DNA of 64,000 nt from Chitinophagaceae bacterium UBA1946 (GTDB lineage Bacteria; Bacteroidota; Bacteroidia; Chitinophagales; Chitinophagaceae), in contig DDEU01000002.1 of NCBI GenBank assembly GCA_002336815.1, positions 49,688 to 113,687 on the forward strand, in the 5' to 3' direction. Below the pieces are notes generated by a model that saw nothing but the letters and a program-made list of their open reading frames with translations, ran no database searches and was not told the DNA's origin. Position 1 is the stretch's first letter, and each line of letters opens with the position of its first letter. The position numbers and the translations under genes were made by a program. Positions 9,676-18,257 of the stretch are shown piece after piece.

Positions 9676-10470
9676 TTACTGGTACACCCTTATGTAATCC
9701 ACTTCCATAGATGCACTTGAAACAGCAGGATCGATGTTGCCACCGAAGTTGCCCCCCATGGCCACATTAAGGATAATGAAGAAATCATGATTAAAGGGAA
9801 GTTTGCCTGTGTTGGCTACTGTATGTATCAATTGCCCATCCACCGAAATTTTGATGACAGATGCAGACCAGTCAAGCTGGTAAATATGAAACTGTGCTGC
9901 AGCATTTTCTATAACCCTGGTAGCACCATCAGCATGTTCACCAGACCTTCCCGGGTAATGCAATGTGCCGTAAATAGTATTGAGTTTATTGCCCAGGTGT
10001 TCCATGATATCTATTTCTCCCATACCCGGCCAGCCAATATTATTGGGATCATTGCCCAGCATCCAGATGGCAGGCCAGGTGCCTCCACCAAAAGGCAATT
10101 TAGCTCTTGCCTCCACCCTGCCATAAGTAAATGAGAATTTATTCTTCGTAAGCAATCTTGCAGACGTATATGCACTGCCGTTATACGGCTCTTTGATAAG
10201 ATTAATACTGAGCAGGCCGTTTTTTACGGCAGCATTTTTTTCACGGCTGGTATAATACTCTGCTTCATTGTTACCCCATCCGCCGGCGCCCAGGTCGTAG
10301 CCCCATTTAGTGGAATCGGGCAACCCATCCTTATCAAATTCATCAGCCCAAACAAGTTTCAATGAATCGCCATTTGACTGCCTGGCGGCGCCAGGGTTAC
10401 TAACAGGCTTTACTGCGGCAACAAGGGCCAGCAGGGTTATCATCACGGCGGAGATCTTAATTGCTTTCAT
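9676..10470 (-). CDS. Glycoside hydrolase family 16, laminarinase-like endo-beta-glucanase
   Basis: 264 aa from the ATG at 10470, chosen because it opens a signal sequence (MKAIKISAVMITLLALVAAV); the longer reading adds 8 residues. The single GH16 domain carries the catalytic motif GEIDIMEH with nucleophile E152, helper D154 and acid/base E157, and a typical beta-jellyroll end (MEVDYIRVYQ). The extra Met in EIDxxE marks the beta-1,3-glucanase/lichenase type. It should cut beta-1,3- or mixed-linkage glucan in the periplasm or outside. The substrate fits the SusC/D operon about 5 kb away, which encodes a second GH16. Confidence 0.85.
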   Translation of the reverse strand: MKAIKISAVMITLLALVAAVKPVSNPGAARQSNGDSLKLVWADEFDKDGLPDSTKWGYDLGAGGWGNNEAEYYTSREKNAAVKNGLLSINLIKEPYNGSAYTSARLLTKNKFSFTYGRVEARAKLPFGGGTWPAIWMLGNDPNNIGWPGMGEIDIMEHLGNKLNTIYGTLHYPGRSGEHADGATRVIENAAAQFHIYQLDWSASVIKISVDGQLIHTVANTGKLPFNHDFFIILNVAMGGNFGGNIDPAVSSASMEVDYIRVYQ

Positions 10471-10518
10471 GTAGTAGTGGTTTTTGATCATCAAAAAATA
10501 TGTATAAGATTTATCCCA

Positions 10519-11757
10519 TTAGTGGGAGTCTTTTTTAAAATATTGCATCAGTTTTTCAGTTTCATCGTTGTACACCGCAATTACATGCGTCCTGATATAA
10601 TCTGGCCGGACACTTTCCTTTCCATTGGTCAATAAGGTAATCACTTTGGATGGTTTGGCCGGCATGTGGCAATCGATACAATTCGTTTTAATGTTTTCAC
10701 CCAGTTCCGGCGCTTTGCTGCAAAAATTATGATTGGCTTCGTTGTGACAGTTCATACATTTTTGTGAGAACAGTGCCATATTTTCCCTTTCGTTCACATG
10801 CGTATTGTGGCAGGTGATACAGGTAAGGTCCTTACTTTGCCGGTAGCATTTGCTCGCCATTAAAAATTGTACCTGAGTACCGTGCACATCCATCTTATCT
10901 GCCGGCTTATTCATAAAATCGGGATAATAAAAATTGTCGAGCGAATCGCCTGGTTTAAAATTGAACACAGATTGCTGGCTCTTTTTTATTCCTGAATGAC
11001 AAAGGCCGCACATATCCATTTTTTGAAGGCGGTTGAGTGTATTGATCGCCGTTATAAACTTTGCCTGCTTTTCTGCCGGGTGAGCGGAGTGGTATTCCAC
11101 ATGAGCGTTTGCAGGACCATGGCAGCGTTCACAATCGATACCTAACAACTGCTGACCGGGCAAGTATTTTTCGGACAAAGAAAGACTGCCGGTTTGCACG
11201 GTTTGAACATTGGCCGCAGAAGCGTGGCAGCCAAAACAGGCGCTGGGAATATTCCGGTCAAAGGAAATTCGTGTTGCCGGAAAGCCGGGACTATTGGCCC
11301 AGCTGGCGGCCGGCACAAAATATGATACCGGCAACTGGTGTATCTCGTCTCCCTGGTGGTACAGGTAGGTTTGTGCTTTTCTGCCTGAGCCGATGGCGAT
11401 ATCAAAAAGGTGCGACTCTCCTTTTTGCCCGTTGACATAGGCTGTTTGGTATAAGTGGCCCTCTTTTTTTTCCATTACCACTTTCATGGTATCAGCATAA
11501 AAATATTCGTTGGCCGGTGCAGTAAAGCTGCCTGCAACAGATGAATCAGATGCCGCTCTGGAAGTATTGTGATGGGCTGTATGCTGGTAACTGGTGTACT
11601 CGCTTTTATGGCAGGTGGCACAGGAAGCGGCCCCGGCATAAGCACCGCCTCTTATATCTGCCTGATTGCCGGAGGCTGTATCAAGACAGCTTACGAAAAA
11701 TACGATCACTGTAATAATTACTGCGCTGATAACAACTATTTTTCGTTGAAGCCACAT
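10519..11757 (-). CDS. Heptaheme c-type cytochrome, predicted lipoprotein
   Basis: 412 aa. The N-terminus is a lipoprotein signal with Cys24 (FFVSC). Seven CXXCH heme motifs begin at residues 46, 174, 209, 250, 313, 334 and 360, and many non-motif His residues are available as distal ligands. The pattern resembles the cytochrome c554-like multiheme family (CERCHGPANAH, LTCITCHNTH, CIDCHMPAK). It should carry electrons in the periplasm or at the outer membrane. It lies 48 bp before the GH16 gene on the same strand, but a functional link to glucan use is not evident. Electron donor and acceptor are unknown. Confidence 0.85.
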   Translation of the reverse strand: MWLQRKIVVISAVIITVIVFFVSCLDTASGNQADIRGGAYAGAASCATCHKSEYTSYQHTAHHNTSRAASDSSVAGSFTAPANEYFYADTMKVVMEKKEGHLYQTAYVNGQKGESHLFDIAIGSGRKAQTYLYHQGDEIHQLPVSYFVPAASWANSPGFPATRISFDRNIPSACFGCHASAANVQTVQTGSLSLSEKYLPGQQLLGIDCERCHGPANAHVEYHSAHPAEKQAKFITAINTLNRLQKMDMCGLCHSGIKKSQQSVFNFKPGDSLDNFYYPDFMNKPADKMDVHGTQVQFLMASKCYRQSKDLTCITCHNTHVNERENMALFSQKCMNCHNEANHNFCSKAPELGENIKTNCIDCHMPAKPSKVITLLTNGKESVRPDYIRTHVIAVYNDETEKLMQYFKKDSH

Positions 11758-11831
11758 GATGCTGCAATATAGTTCATAATATGCATTGCATTATTTACGG
11801 GTGCCGGCATTATGATATTGATGTTGCATAC

Positions 11832-14711
11832 TTATATACCATTTAAAAAATCGTTCAGGGACAATTCTGTTGGTACCTGTAATTTTTTTCGCAGGCGATA
11901 GCGGCTGATCTCCACTCCCCTTACTGAAATATTGATCAACTGGGCTATTTCCTTGGTAGATAAATTCAACTGCAGGTATGCACACACTTTAAGATCGGTA
12001 TTGGAAAGATTGGGATGTTTGGCCTTCAATTTCTTCAGGAAATCGTTGTTCACTTCATCAAAATGAGAAGCAAACTGGTCCCAGTTATCATTGTTCTTTT
12101 CTACATCATTCAGCAACTGGATCGCTTTTTTTACATCGTGGTTATTGGAAGTATTCTTATACAATTTCTGCAGTTCATCCTTCACTTTTGCCAACGCATC
12201 ACTTCTTTCTACAAGGTGCATGGTAGCATCCGCAAGCTCTTTGTTCTTAAACAATACTTCACTGGCCAATTTTTCATTTTGAAGTTTAATGATCTCTTTT
12301 TCGTTCTTTTCCAGTTCTAGCTGGTGAATGTATTTCAGGCGCTTTTGTTCTGCATCAAACTTTACTCTTTGACGCTGCAGTTTTTTCTTTTCCAGGCAGT
12401 ATAACATGTAAAAGAGCAGTAATAGCAGGATCGTATAAACGCCGTAAGCCCAGGCGGTTTTATACCAGGCCGGTTTTACCAAAAAACTATAAGCGGTAAC
12501 GACAGACTCGTTTCCCAAATTATCACGTGCTTTTACCTGGAAGGTATATTTTCCGTGCGGCAGGTTGGTATAATCCTTTTCTGTTTTGGCAGACCATGCA
12601 GACCAGTTTTCATCATATCCCACCAACTGGTAACTGTATTCGATATTATTCTGTAAGCCGTAAGCCGGTGAGCCATACTCAAAGTGAAAAGATTTGTAAC
12701 TGCCGGGCAATTCGGTGAGCCGCTTTTTTTCATCCGTATTGTAATAGCCGCCAAACAGGATCGTTTTGCCATTGTCGAATGCCTTTACCTGGCCGAGCAA
12801 TACAGTTAGTTTAAACTTACTGGCTGTGTATTTTTTAAAATTGAGGTGTACCACGCCTTTTTCTGAACCGATAAAAATATTCTCCCTGTTATAGGGGTAA
12901 ATATTTTCGAAACCGGATAGTATCTGCCCGGTAAGCTCCGGAAAATAAGTAATGGTGAAATCGCTTTGCTTACCCGCTGTAAAACTTACTACGCCCACTT
13001 TTTTGCCACTGCAAAACCAGATATTGCCATCCCCGTCTTCCTTTAGATAACGGACTGGCATGGTGTCAAAAACGGGCTTTAAAAAAACTGAAGGGTAAAA
13101 CCTGTCCCTATTGAGATCATACTCGTAAACACCTTTCTCGGTGGCGAAAACGGTTCGGTTCTTAACCCTGAAAACATAGTTACCCATCGAGGTTGGCAAA
13201 CCGTCTTTACTGCCATATAACTGGCGCCGGTAGTTTTTTCCATCTCCCTGCTGGTGAAACTTATACACTCCGCGGTAGGGATGTGAGGTCCAGATATCAT
13301 TGTTGTTGTCAATGGCCAGGAAGCGAAACGATTCACTGATGTCGCCGATCTTTCCCTCATCGATAAAATGATCGTTCTCAAAACGAAAAAGTTCCAGCCC
13401 GATATAAGTGCCTGCCAGCACATATTTTGATGGGTACACTGCAGATAAGGGATTAAACAGCCAGGCGCCGGTACCCTGCAGAATGGGCAGCGCCTCGTCG
13501 TTCTTAATTACAAAAGCACCATCGTTGTATCCCATCAGCAATTGTTCATTTACCTCATCCAGCCGCCAAACCTGGCCGCCACTATTTTTGATCTGGGTAA
13601 AACTACCTTTTGAAAAACTGATATCGGTATTTTGACTGGTAACCGGCACTGAGTAAGTTCCATCAGAAGTGGCCAGGTATAGTTTGTTATTGAATATCCT
13701 GGTGGAATAAGTTGCCAGGTCACTTGCCTTCTCGGGGCGAACATATTTTATAGCGGAATTATAGGCGGTAAAACTGATGCCGTTGTTAAGCCCGGCCCAA
13801 AGGTTTTTATTGTTGTCAAGGAAAAGGCAGAGCACATTATTATTCTGCAACCCTTCTTCATGGGTGATCTTTTGTACCACTTCCCCGTTAAAATTCATTA
13901 CCACACAGCCATCGGAGGTGGTGCCGAGTACAAATTCGTGGTCGTTGATACGGGCCATCGTATACACCTGGTGATTCATTAGCTCCTGGTCGATGGCTGT
14001 TAATTTGGGGCGAACGTTGCCATTTTCCAGTACAAAAAGCCCATTTTTAAGTGTACTGATCAAAAAACTGTCTTTACCGGTTTCGATCATGCCGGTAACC
14101 AGCAGCCCGTTGAAAGGGTTGGGTGTGCTTAGCGGATACCAGCGGTTGTCTTTGAACTCAAGCAGGCCTTCGGATTTGTTTTGTGCAATGAGTTTTGACC
14201 CTACCTGCTTGAGAAAACGCCACTCAGTAGTAGTAGTATATACCTGTATGGCATTGTTGCGTAATTCAAAGATGCGGTCGGTGGCCCTGAAAAAAACTGA
14301 TTCGCCATAATGTTCGATGTCCCATATATCCGCAAATTCATTCTGAGGCTTTGGAATCAGCGGTTTCAGGGAATTATAGTGAAGGGTGCCGGATTCATCG
14401 GGAGCGTAATATCCAAATTCGTCCTGTGCGCCGGCATAGATCCTGTTATTGGGATCAATGTAGAGAGAACGAAGGAGGGTTTTATTGGTTATGGGAAATA
14501 TCTTCCAGTGATTACCATCGAAACTTACCAACCCTTCATTATTGGCAAAGTACATTAAGCCATTTTTATCCTGCTGAACATCCCAGTTTTGAGTACCACC
14601 ATTATAAATAACATTATCGTAATTTATTATGTGTGGAACGCCGATGGTATTCTGTGCAAACAGGAAAACCTGGCTGCAGCAAAATAACCCTAAAAGGGAC
14701 AAAACTTTCAT
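11832..14711 (-). CDS. Membrane-spanning sensor/regulator: beta-propeller, Y_Y_Y domain, TM helix, LuxR-type HTH
   Basis: 959 aa. Signal peptide (residues 1-19), then about 650 residues of two-component-regulator propeller repeats, a Y_Y_Y domain (about 680-745, YSYQLVGYDENWSAWS...), one membrane helix (about 755-775), a long coiled coil (about 776-850) and a LuxR-type HTH at the end (recognition region about 918-944, STKEIAQLINISVRGVEISR). There is no kinase or receiver domain, so a periplasmic ligand signal must pass straight to the DNA-binding domain. It is divergent from susC, 414 bp apart, which suggests it senses glucan fragments and activates that operon. Confidence 0.88.
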   Translation of the reverse strand: MKVLSLLGLFCCSQVFLFAQNTIGVPHIINYDNVIYNGGTQNWDVQQDKNGLMYFANNEGLVSFDGNHWKIFPITNKTLLRSLYIDPNNRIYAGAQDEFGYYAPDESGTLHYNSLKPLIPKPQNEFADIWDIEHYGESVFFRATDRIFELRNNAIQVYTTTTEWRFLKQVGSKLIAQNKSEGLLEFKDNRWYPLSTPNPFNGLLVTGMIETGKDSFLISTLKNGLFVLENGNVRPKLTAIDQELMNHQVYTMARINDHEFVLGTTSDGCVVMNFNGEVVQKITHEEGLQNNNVLCLFLDNNKNLWAGLNNGISFTAYNSAIKYVRPEKASDLATYSTRIFNNKLYLATSDGTYSVPVTSQNTDISFSKGSFTQIKNSGGQVWRLDEVNEQLLMGYNDGAFVIKNDEALPILQGTGAWLFNPLSAVYPSKYVLAGTYIGLELFRFENDHFIDEGKIGDISESFRFLAIDNNNDIWTSHPYRGVYKFHQQGDGKNYRRQLYGSKDGLPTSMGNYVFRVKNRTVFATEKGVYEYDLNRDRFYPSVFLKPVFDTMPVRYLKEDGDGNIWFCSGKKVGVVSFTAGKQSDFTITYFPELTGQILSGFENIYPYNRENIFIGSEKGVVHLNFKKYTASKFKLTVLLGQVKAFDNGKTILFGGYYNTDEKKRLTELPGSYKSFHFEYGSPAYGLQNNIEYSYQLVGYDENWSAWSAKTEKDYTNLPHGKYTFQVKARDNLGNESVVTAYSFLVKPAWYKTAWAYGVYTILLLLLFYMLYCLEKKKLQRQRVKFDAEQKRLKYIHQLELEKNEKEIIKLQNEKLASEVLFKNKELADATMHLVERSDALAKVKDELQKLYKNTSNNHDVKKAIQLLNDVEKNNDNWDQFASHFDEVNNDFLKKLKAKHPNLSNTDLKVCAYLQLNLSTKEIAQLINISVRGVEISRYRLRKKLQVPTELSLNDFLNGI

Positions 14712-14842
14712 GCTGTAAAAATATTACAAAAAAAATTCAGGGTAAAATTTCGTTGATGTAGGCTTGATGTAATTTTATTTTATTGTAAATCAATTGATTA
14801 GTTATTGATGTAGTAGTAGTGATGTAGCGCATTTTCCACTTA

Positions 14843-14854
14843 GCAAACGTTTGC
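14843..14854. promoter_or_regulatory. LacI-type operator, perfect palindrome GCAAACGTTTGC
   Basis: The 12-bp perfect palindrome has the AACGTT centre typical of LacI/PurR-family operators. It ends 3 bp before the -7 element, so a bound repressor would block RNA polymerase at the susC promoter. Related sites occur at 31501-31516, 54638-54653 and 57778-57787, and a LacI-family gene lies at 34467-35459. Confidence 0.55.
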
Positions 14855-14857
14855 AAT

Positions 14858-14866
14858 TAATTTTGT
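14858..14866 (+). promoter_or_regulatory. Bacteroidota -7 promoter element (TAATTTTGT) for the susC operon
   Basis: It matches TAnnTTTG. No clear -33 TTTG lies 19-20 bp upstream; the nearest candidate is TTTT at 14832-14835. The weak -33 would fit a promoter that needs an activator. Confidence 0.5.
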
Positions 14867-15125
14867 GGTCTTATTTCAAACGTTCAACTGCAGTTTCTAT
14901 TGATGTAAAAGTCATCGACGCCTGCACTTTTCAATTGCTTGTATGAGAACTGATTTTGTTAACTGTCCCGTTTTTAATTTACCAAAACATTCTAACCGTC
15001 CGTTTCGCCCATCCAAGCTTTTGCAAAATTCCAGGCCATTTTTCTGCAACCGAACCTTGCTATTTATTTAATCAACCATCATTATTAAACCAAAAACAAC
15101 ACAAGCAAATTAAACGATCAAGCTT

Positions 15126-18100
15126 ATGAAGAAGATTTTAATGCTGTGCTTTGCCTTGTTCACTACGGCAATAGCAATGGCACAAACCAAAACAATTACC
15201 GGTAAGGTAGTTGATGAACAGGGGAAGGGTATCGCAAATGCCTCTGTAGTAGTGAAGGGAACAAAAACCGGTACCGTCACTAATGAAAACGGTGTATTTA
15301 ACCTGCCTGTTCCGCCTGCTGCCCAAACAATTGTAATCTCCAGCCTGGGCTATTTACCCCAGGAACTGGCCATAACCGCTAATATATCCTCCATCACCCT
15401 CGCAAAGAACGCTTCCAAAATGGACGAAGTAATTGTGGTGGGCTATGGTACGCAAAAGAAAAGCGTGGTAACGGGAGCGATTTCCAGCGTTAAAGCAGGA
15501 GATATTGATAATCAACCTATTGCAAGGGTTGAGCAGTTCCTCCAGGGCCGTGCTTCCGGGCTGACCATTGCAGCCAGTTCCGGCCAGCCAGGTTCAAGTT
15601 CTACGCTCCGTATCAGGGGAACCACCTCTATCGGTAACAGCGACCCGCTGTATGTAGTTGATGGTGTTCCTGTTGATATCGGCGGCATCGATTACCTTAA
15701 CCCCAGCGATATCGAATCCATTGAAGTATTAAAAGATGCAGCTTCTGCAGCCATCTATGGTGCAAGGTCTGCCAGTGGTGTAATACTGGTATCTACTAAA
15801 AAAGGAAAGGCCGGCAGAACCATTATGGCTTACAATGGCTACTACGGTACACAAACTGCTGCTCACAAACTGGACCTTTTAAATGCGACCGAGTATGCTA
15901 CACTACGCAACGAGGCTTCTTTAGCCGGCGGTGGCGGGATCATTTTTAACAATCCGGCTTCCCTTGGAAAAGGTACCGACTGGCAGTCGCTCATATTTAA
16001 TAAGAGTGCCAAAATACAGGATCATGAGCTGAGCATCAGTGGCGGTAGCGACAAATCTACCTTCTACAGCTCTTTCGGATATTTTGAACAGGAAGGCATC
16101 ATCGCTACTGATATTTCAAAATACAAACGCCTTAATTTCAGGTTTAATGGCACACACAAGATCACCAACTGGTTAACAGTAGGCAGCAATCTTGGATACT
16201 CTCATATCAAAGGAGTAGGTATTGGTGGTTTGAATACTGAATATGGAGGTATTTTAAGTTCTGTTATAAACCTTGACCCTATTACCAAAGCGGTGATCAC
16301 CGATCCTACGGAGGCAAATGCCAATCCTTATTTACCAAATGCCAACAACAACCAAGGTATCGGTATTGTAAGAGACGCTAACGGTAACCCTTATGGCATC
16401 TCCAGCTATGTACTGCAGGAAATGTCGAATCCACTGGCATATATCAAAACCCATTTGGGTAATTATGGATGGTCTGATAACCTGGTGGGCAATGCATTTG
16501 CAGAAGTTGAACCAATCAAGGGTTTGAAGATCCGCACCAGCCTTGGCGCTAAATATGCTTTCTGGGGCAGCGAAAGTTTTAACCCATATTACTACTACAA
16601 TACCGTTAATAAAAATACCGGTAACAACTCTTTCTATACAGAAAGTAACAGGGCACTTAACTATAGCTGGGAAAATACGGCGTCTTACACCCGTAACTTT
16701 GGACAGCACCACGTAACTGCACTTGTTGGTACCGGTGCTTATGTAGATAATTATTCTGCCAGGGGCCAGGGAACATCTTACTTTAATTTCCCTGTAAATA
16801 CTTTTGCTGAAGCTTCTACCACCCATTATGTGCTGCCTGATTCATCCAAAGGATGGGCCGGGCAATCTTACGCACACAAAGTAAGTTCTGTATATGCCCG
16901 TTTGACCTATGATTTCGGAGAAAAATACCTGGTACAGGGAATCGTTCGCAGGGATGGCTCGAGCAGGTTCGGAAGCAACAATAAATATGGTTACTTCCCT
17001 TCAGGTTCTATCGGATGGGTAGCATCTAAAGAAGAATTCTGGCCACAAAATAAAGTGGTGAACTTCCTTAAGATCCGTGGTTCTTATGGTGTTACCGGTA
17101 ATGATAACATCGGCGATTTTAACTATGTAAGCCGTGTGGATGGTGGCAGAAACTACACGTTTGGAGATACCTACACGTTTGGCAACAGTCCCGCAGCAAT
17201 TGCCAACCCGGATTTAAAATGGGAACAAACAAGCCAAACCGATATCGGTTTTGATGCGGTTATCTACAGGGATTTTACCCTTGGATTTGATTGGTACAAA
17301 AAGAAAACAACCGGTATGTTGCTGGGTATAGCCGTTCCCTTGTACGTTGGCGTAGGCGGACCTACAGGTAATGTGGCCACTATGGAAAACACAGGCTATG
17401 AAGTGGAATTGGGCTACCGCAAAACAATCAGTGGTGTAAAAATTGAGTTGAAGGCAAACGTATCTCACCTTAAAAATACGATCACTTACTTAGGTGTTGA
17501 TAAAACATATTTAACCGGTGCTACCGTGCAGTCAAGCGCACTGGAATTATCACGTACTGCTGTTGGACATGCCATTGGATCTTTCTATGGATATGAAACA
17601 CAGGGGATTTTCCAAACACAGGCTGAAGTTAACAGCTATACCAATAAAAACGGTGGTTTAATACAGCCAAATGCACAACCGGGCGACTTCCGCTGGGCTG
17701 ATTTGAACGGCGATGGTGCCATCACTACTGCAGACCGTAAATTTATTGGCGATCCTACTCCCGACTGGTCTTATGGTTTTACCGCCAATCTTACTTACAG
17801 AGGTTTTGATTTGGTAATATTTGGACAGGGTGCTGGTGGAAACCAGATCTACAATGGTTTGCGCAGGTTAGACATCCCTACAGCCAATTACACCACCAAG
17901 GCATTGAACCGCTGGACCGGACCTGGAACATCGAATACCTTCCCACGTTTATCTAATAATGACGTGAATGGAAACTTCAGTAATCCTTCCTCTTTCTATC
18001 TTGAAGATGGTGATTATTTCAGGATCAAAGTATTGCAGTTGGGATATACTTTACCAAACTCTATTATGAACAAAATCCGTTTGCAGAAATTGCGTGTATA

Positions 18101-18239
18101 CGTAAGCGGCAACAACCTGCTTACCCTGACCAAATACACCGGTTACGACCCTGAAATTGGTGGTGGAAGCTATGGAATTGACCGTGGTTTTTATCCCCAG
18201 GCACGTTCATTCACTGCAGGACTTAACCTCACTTTTTAA
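15126..18239 (+). CDS. susC: SusC/RagA-type TonB-dependent glycan importer
   Basis: 1037 aa. Signal peptide MKKILMLCFALFTTAIAMAQ, then a carboxypeptidase-regulatory-like domain (about 22-95, ITGKVVDEQGKGIANASVVVKG), TonB box region MDEVIVVGYGTQ, plug domain (LQGRASGLTI... LRIRGTTSIGNSDPLYVVDGVP, IYGARSASGVILV) and a C-terminal 22-strand barrel ending ARSFTAGLNLTF. It imports oligosaccharides across the outer membrane with the SusD lid encoded 18 bp downstream. The two GH16 enzymes nearby point to beta-1,3-glucan. It is the first gene of a four-gene operon. Confidence 0.95.
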   Translation: MKKILMLCFALFTTAIAMAQTKTITGKVVDEQGKGIANASVVVKGTKTGTVTNENGVFNLPVPPAAQTIVISSLGYLPQELAITANISSITLAKNASKMDEVIVVGYGTQKKSVVTGAISSVKAGDIDNQPIARVEQFLQGRASGLTIAASSGQPGSSSTLRIRGTTSIGNSDPLYVVDGVPVDIGGIDYLNPSDIESIEVLKDAASAAIYGARSASGVILVSTKKGKAGRTIMAYNGYYGTQTAAHKLDLLNATEYATLRNEASLAGGGGIIFNNPASLGKGTDWQSLIFNKSAKIQDHELSISGGSDKSTFYSSFGYFEQEGIIATDISKYKRLNFRFNGTHKITNWLTVGSNLGYSHIKGVGIGGLNTEYGGILSSVINLDPITKAVITDPTEANANPYLPNANNNQGIGIVRDANGNPYGISSYVLQEMSNPLAYIKTHLGNYGWSDNLVGNAFAEVEPIKGLKIRTSLGAKYAFWGSESFNPYYYYNTVNKNTGNNSFYTESNRALNYSWENTASYTRNFGQHHVTALVGTGAYVDNYSARGQGTSYFNFPVNTFAEASTTHYVLPDSSKGWAGQSYAHKVSSVYARLTYDFGEKYLVQGIVRRDGSSRFGSNNKYGYFPSGSIGWVASKEEFWPQNKVVNFLKIRGSYGVTGNDNIGDFNYVSRVDGGRNYTFGDTYTFGNSPAAIANPDLKWEQTSQTDIGFDAVIYRDFTLGFDWYKKKTTGMLLGIAVPLYVGVGGPTGNVATMENTGYEVELGYRKTISGVKIELKANVSHLKNTITYLGVDKTYLTGATVQSSALELSRTAVGHAIGSFYGYETQGIFQTQAEVNSYTNKNGGLIQPNAQPGDFRWADLNGDGAITTADRKFIGDPTPDWSYGFTANLTYRGFDLVIFGQGAGGNQIYNGLRRLDIPTANYTTKALNRWTGPGTSNTFPRLSNNDVNGNFSNPSSFYLEDGDYFRIKVLQLGYTLPNSIMNKIRLQKLRVYVSGNNLLTLTKYTGYDPEIGGGSYGIDRGFYPQARSFTAGLNLTF

Positions 18240-18257
18240 TAAAAAAATATTCATGAT

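Larger units (their letters stand above)
14753..14907 (+). repeat. Five direct repeats TTGATGTA in the susC control region
   Basis: TTGATGTA occurs at 14753-14760, 14764-14771, 14805-14812 and 14900-14907, and GTGATGTA at 14819-14826. Distances from the first copy are 11, 52, 66 and 147 bp; 11, 52 and 147 are close to 1, 5 and 14 helical turns. They are candidate binding sites for the divergent LuxR-type regulator. Confidence 0.5.
14712..15125. other. Divergent regulatory region between sensor gene and susC
   Basis: This 414-bp AT-rich stretch has no gene. It holds five TTGATGTA-type octamers (14753-14907), a perfect 12-bp palindrome (14843-14854), a Bacteroidota -7 element (14858-14866) and a weaker half palindrome CAAACGTTCA (14877-14886). 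If the -7 element is used, the susC leader is about 250 nt, long enough for further control. Confidence 0.7.

Noticed and set aside
14951..14959. TGATTTTGT as a second susC -7 element
   Set aside because: One mismatch at a key position and no -33 element; the site at 14858 is better.
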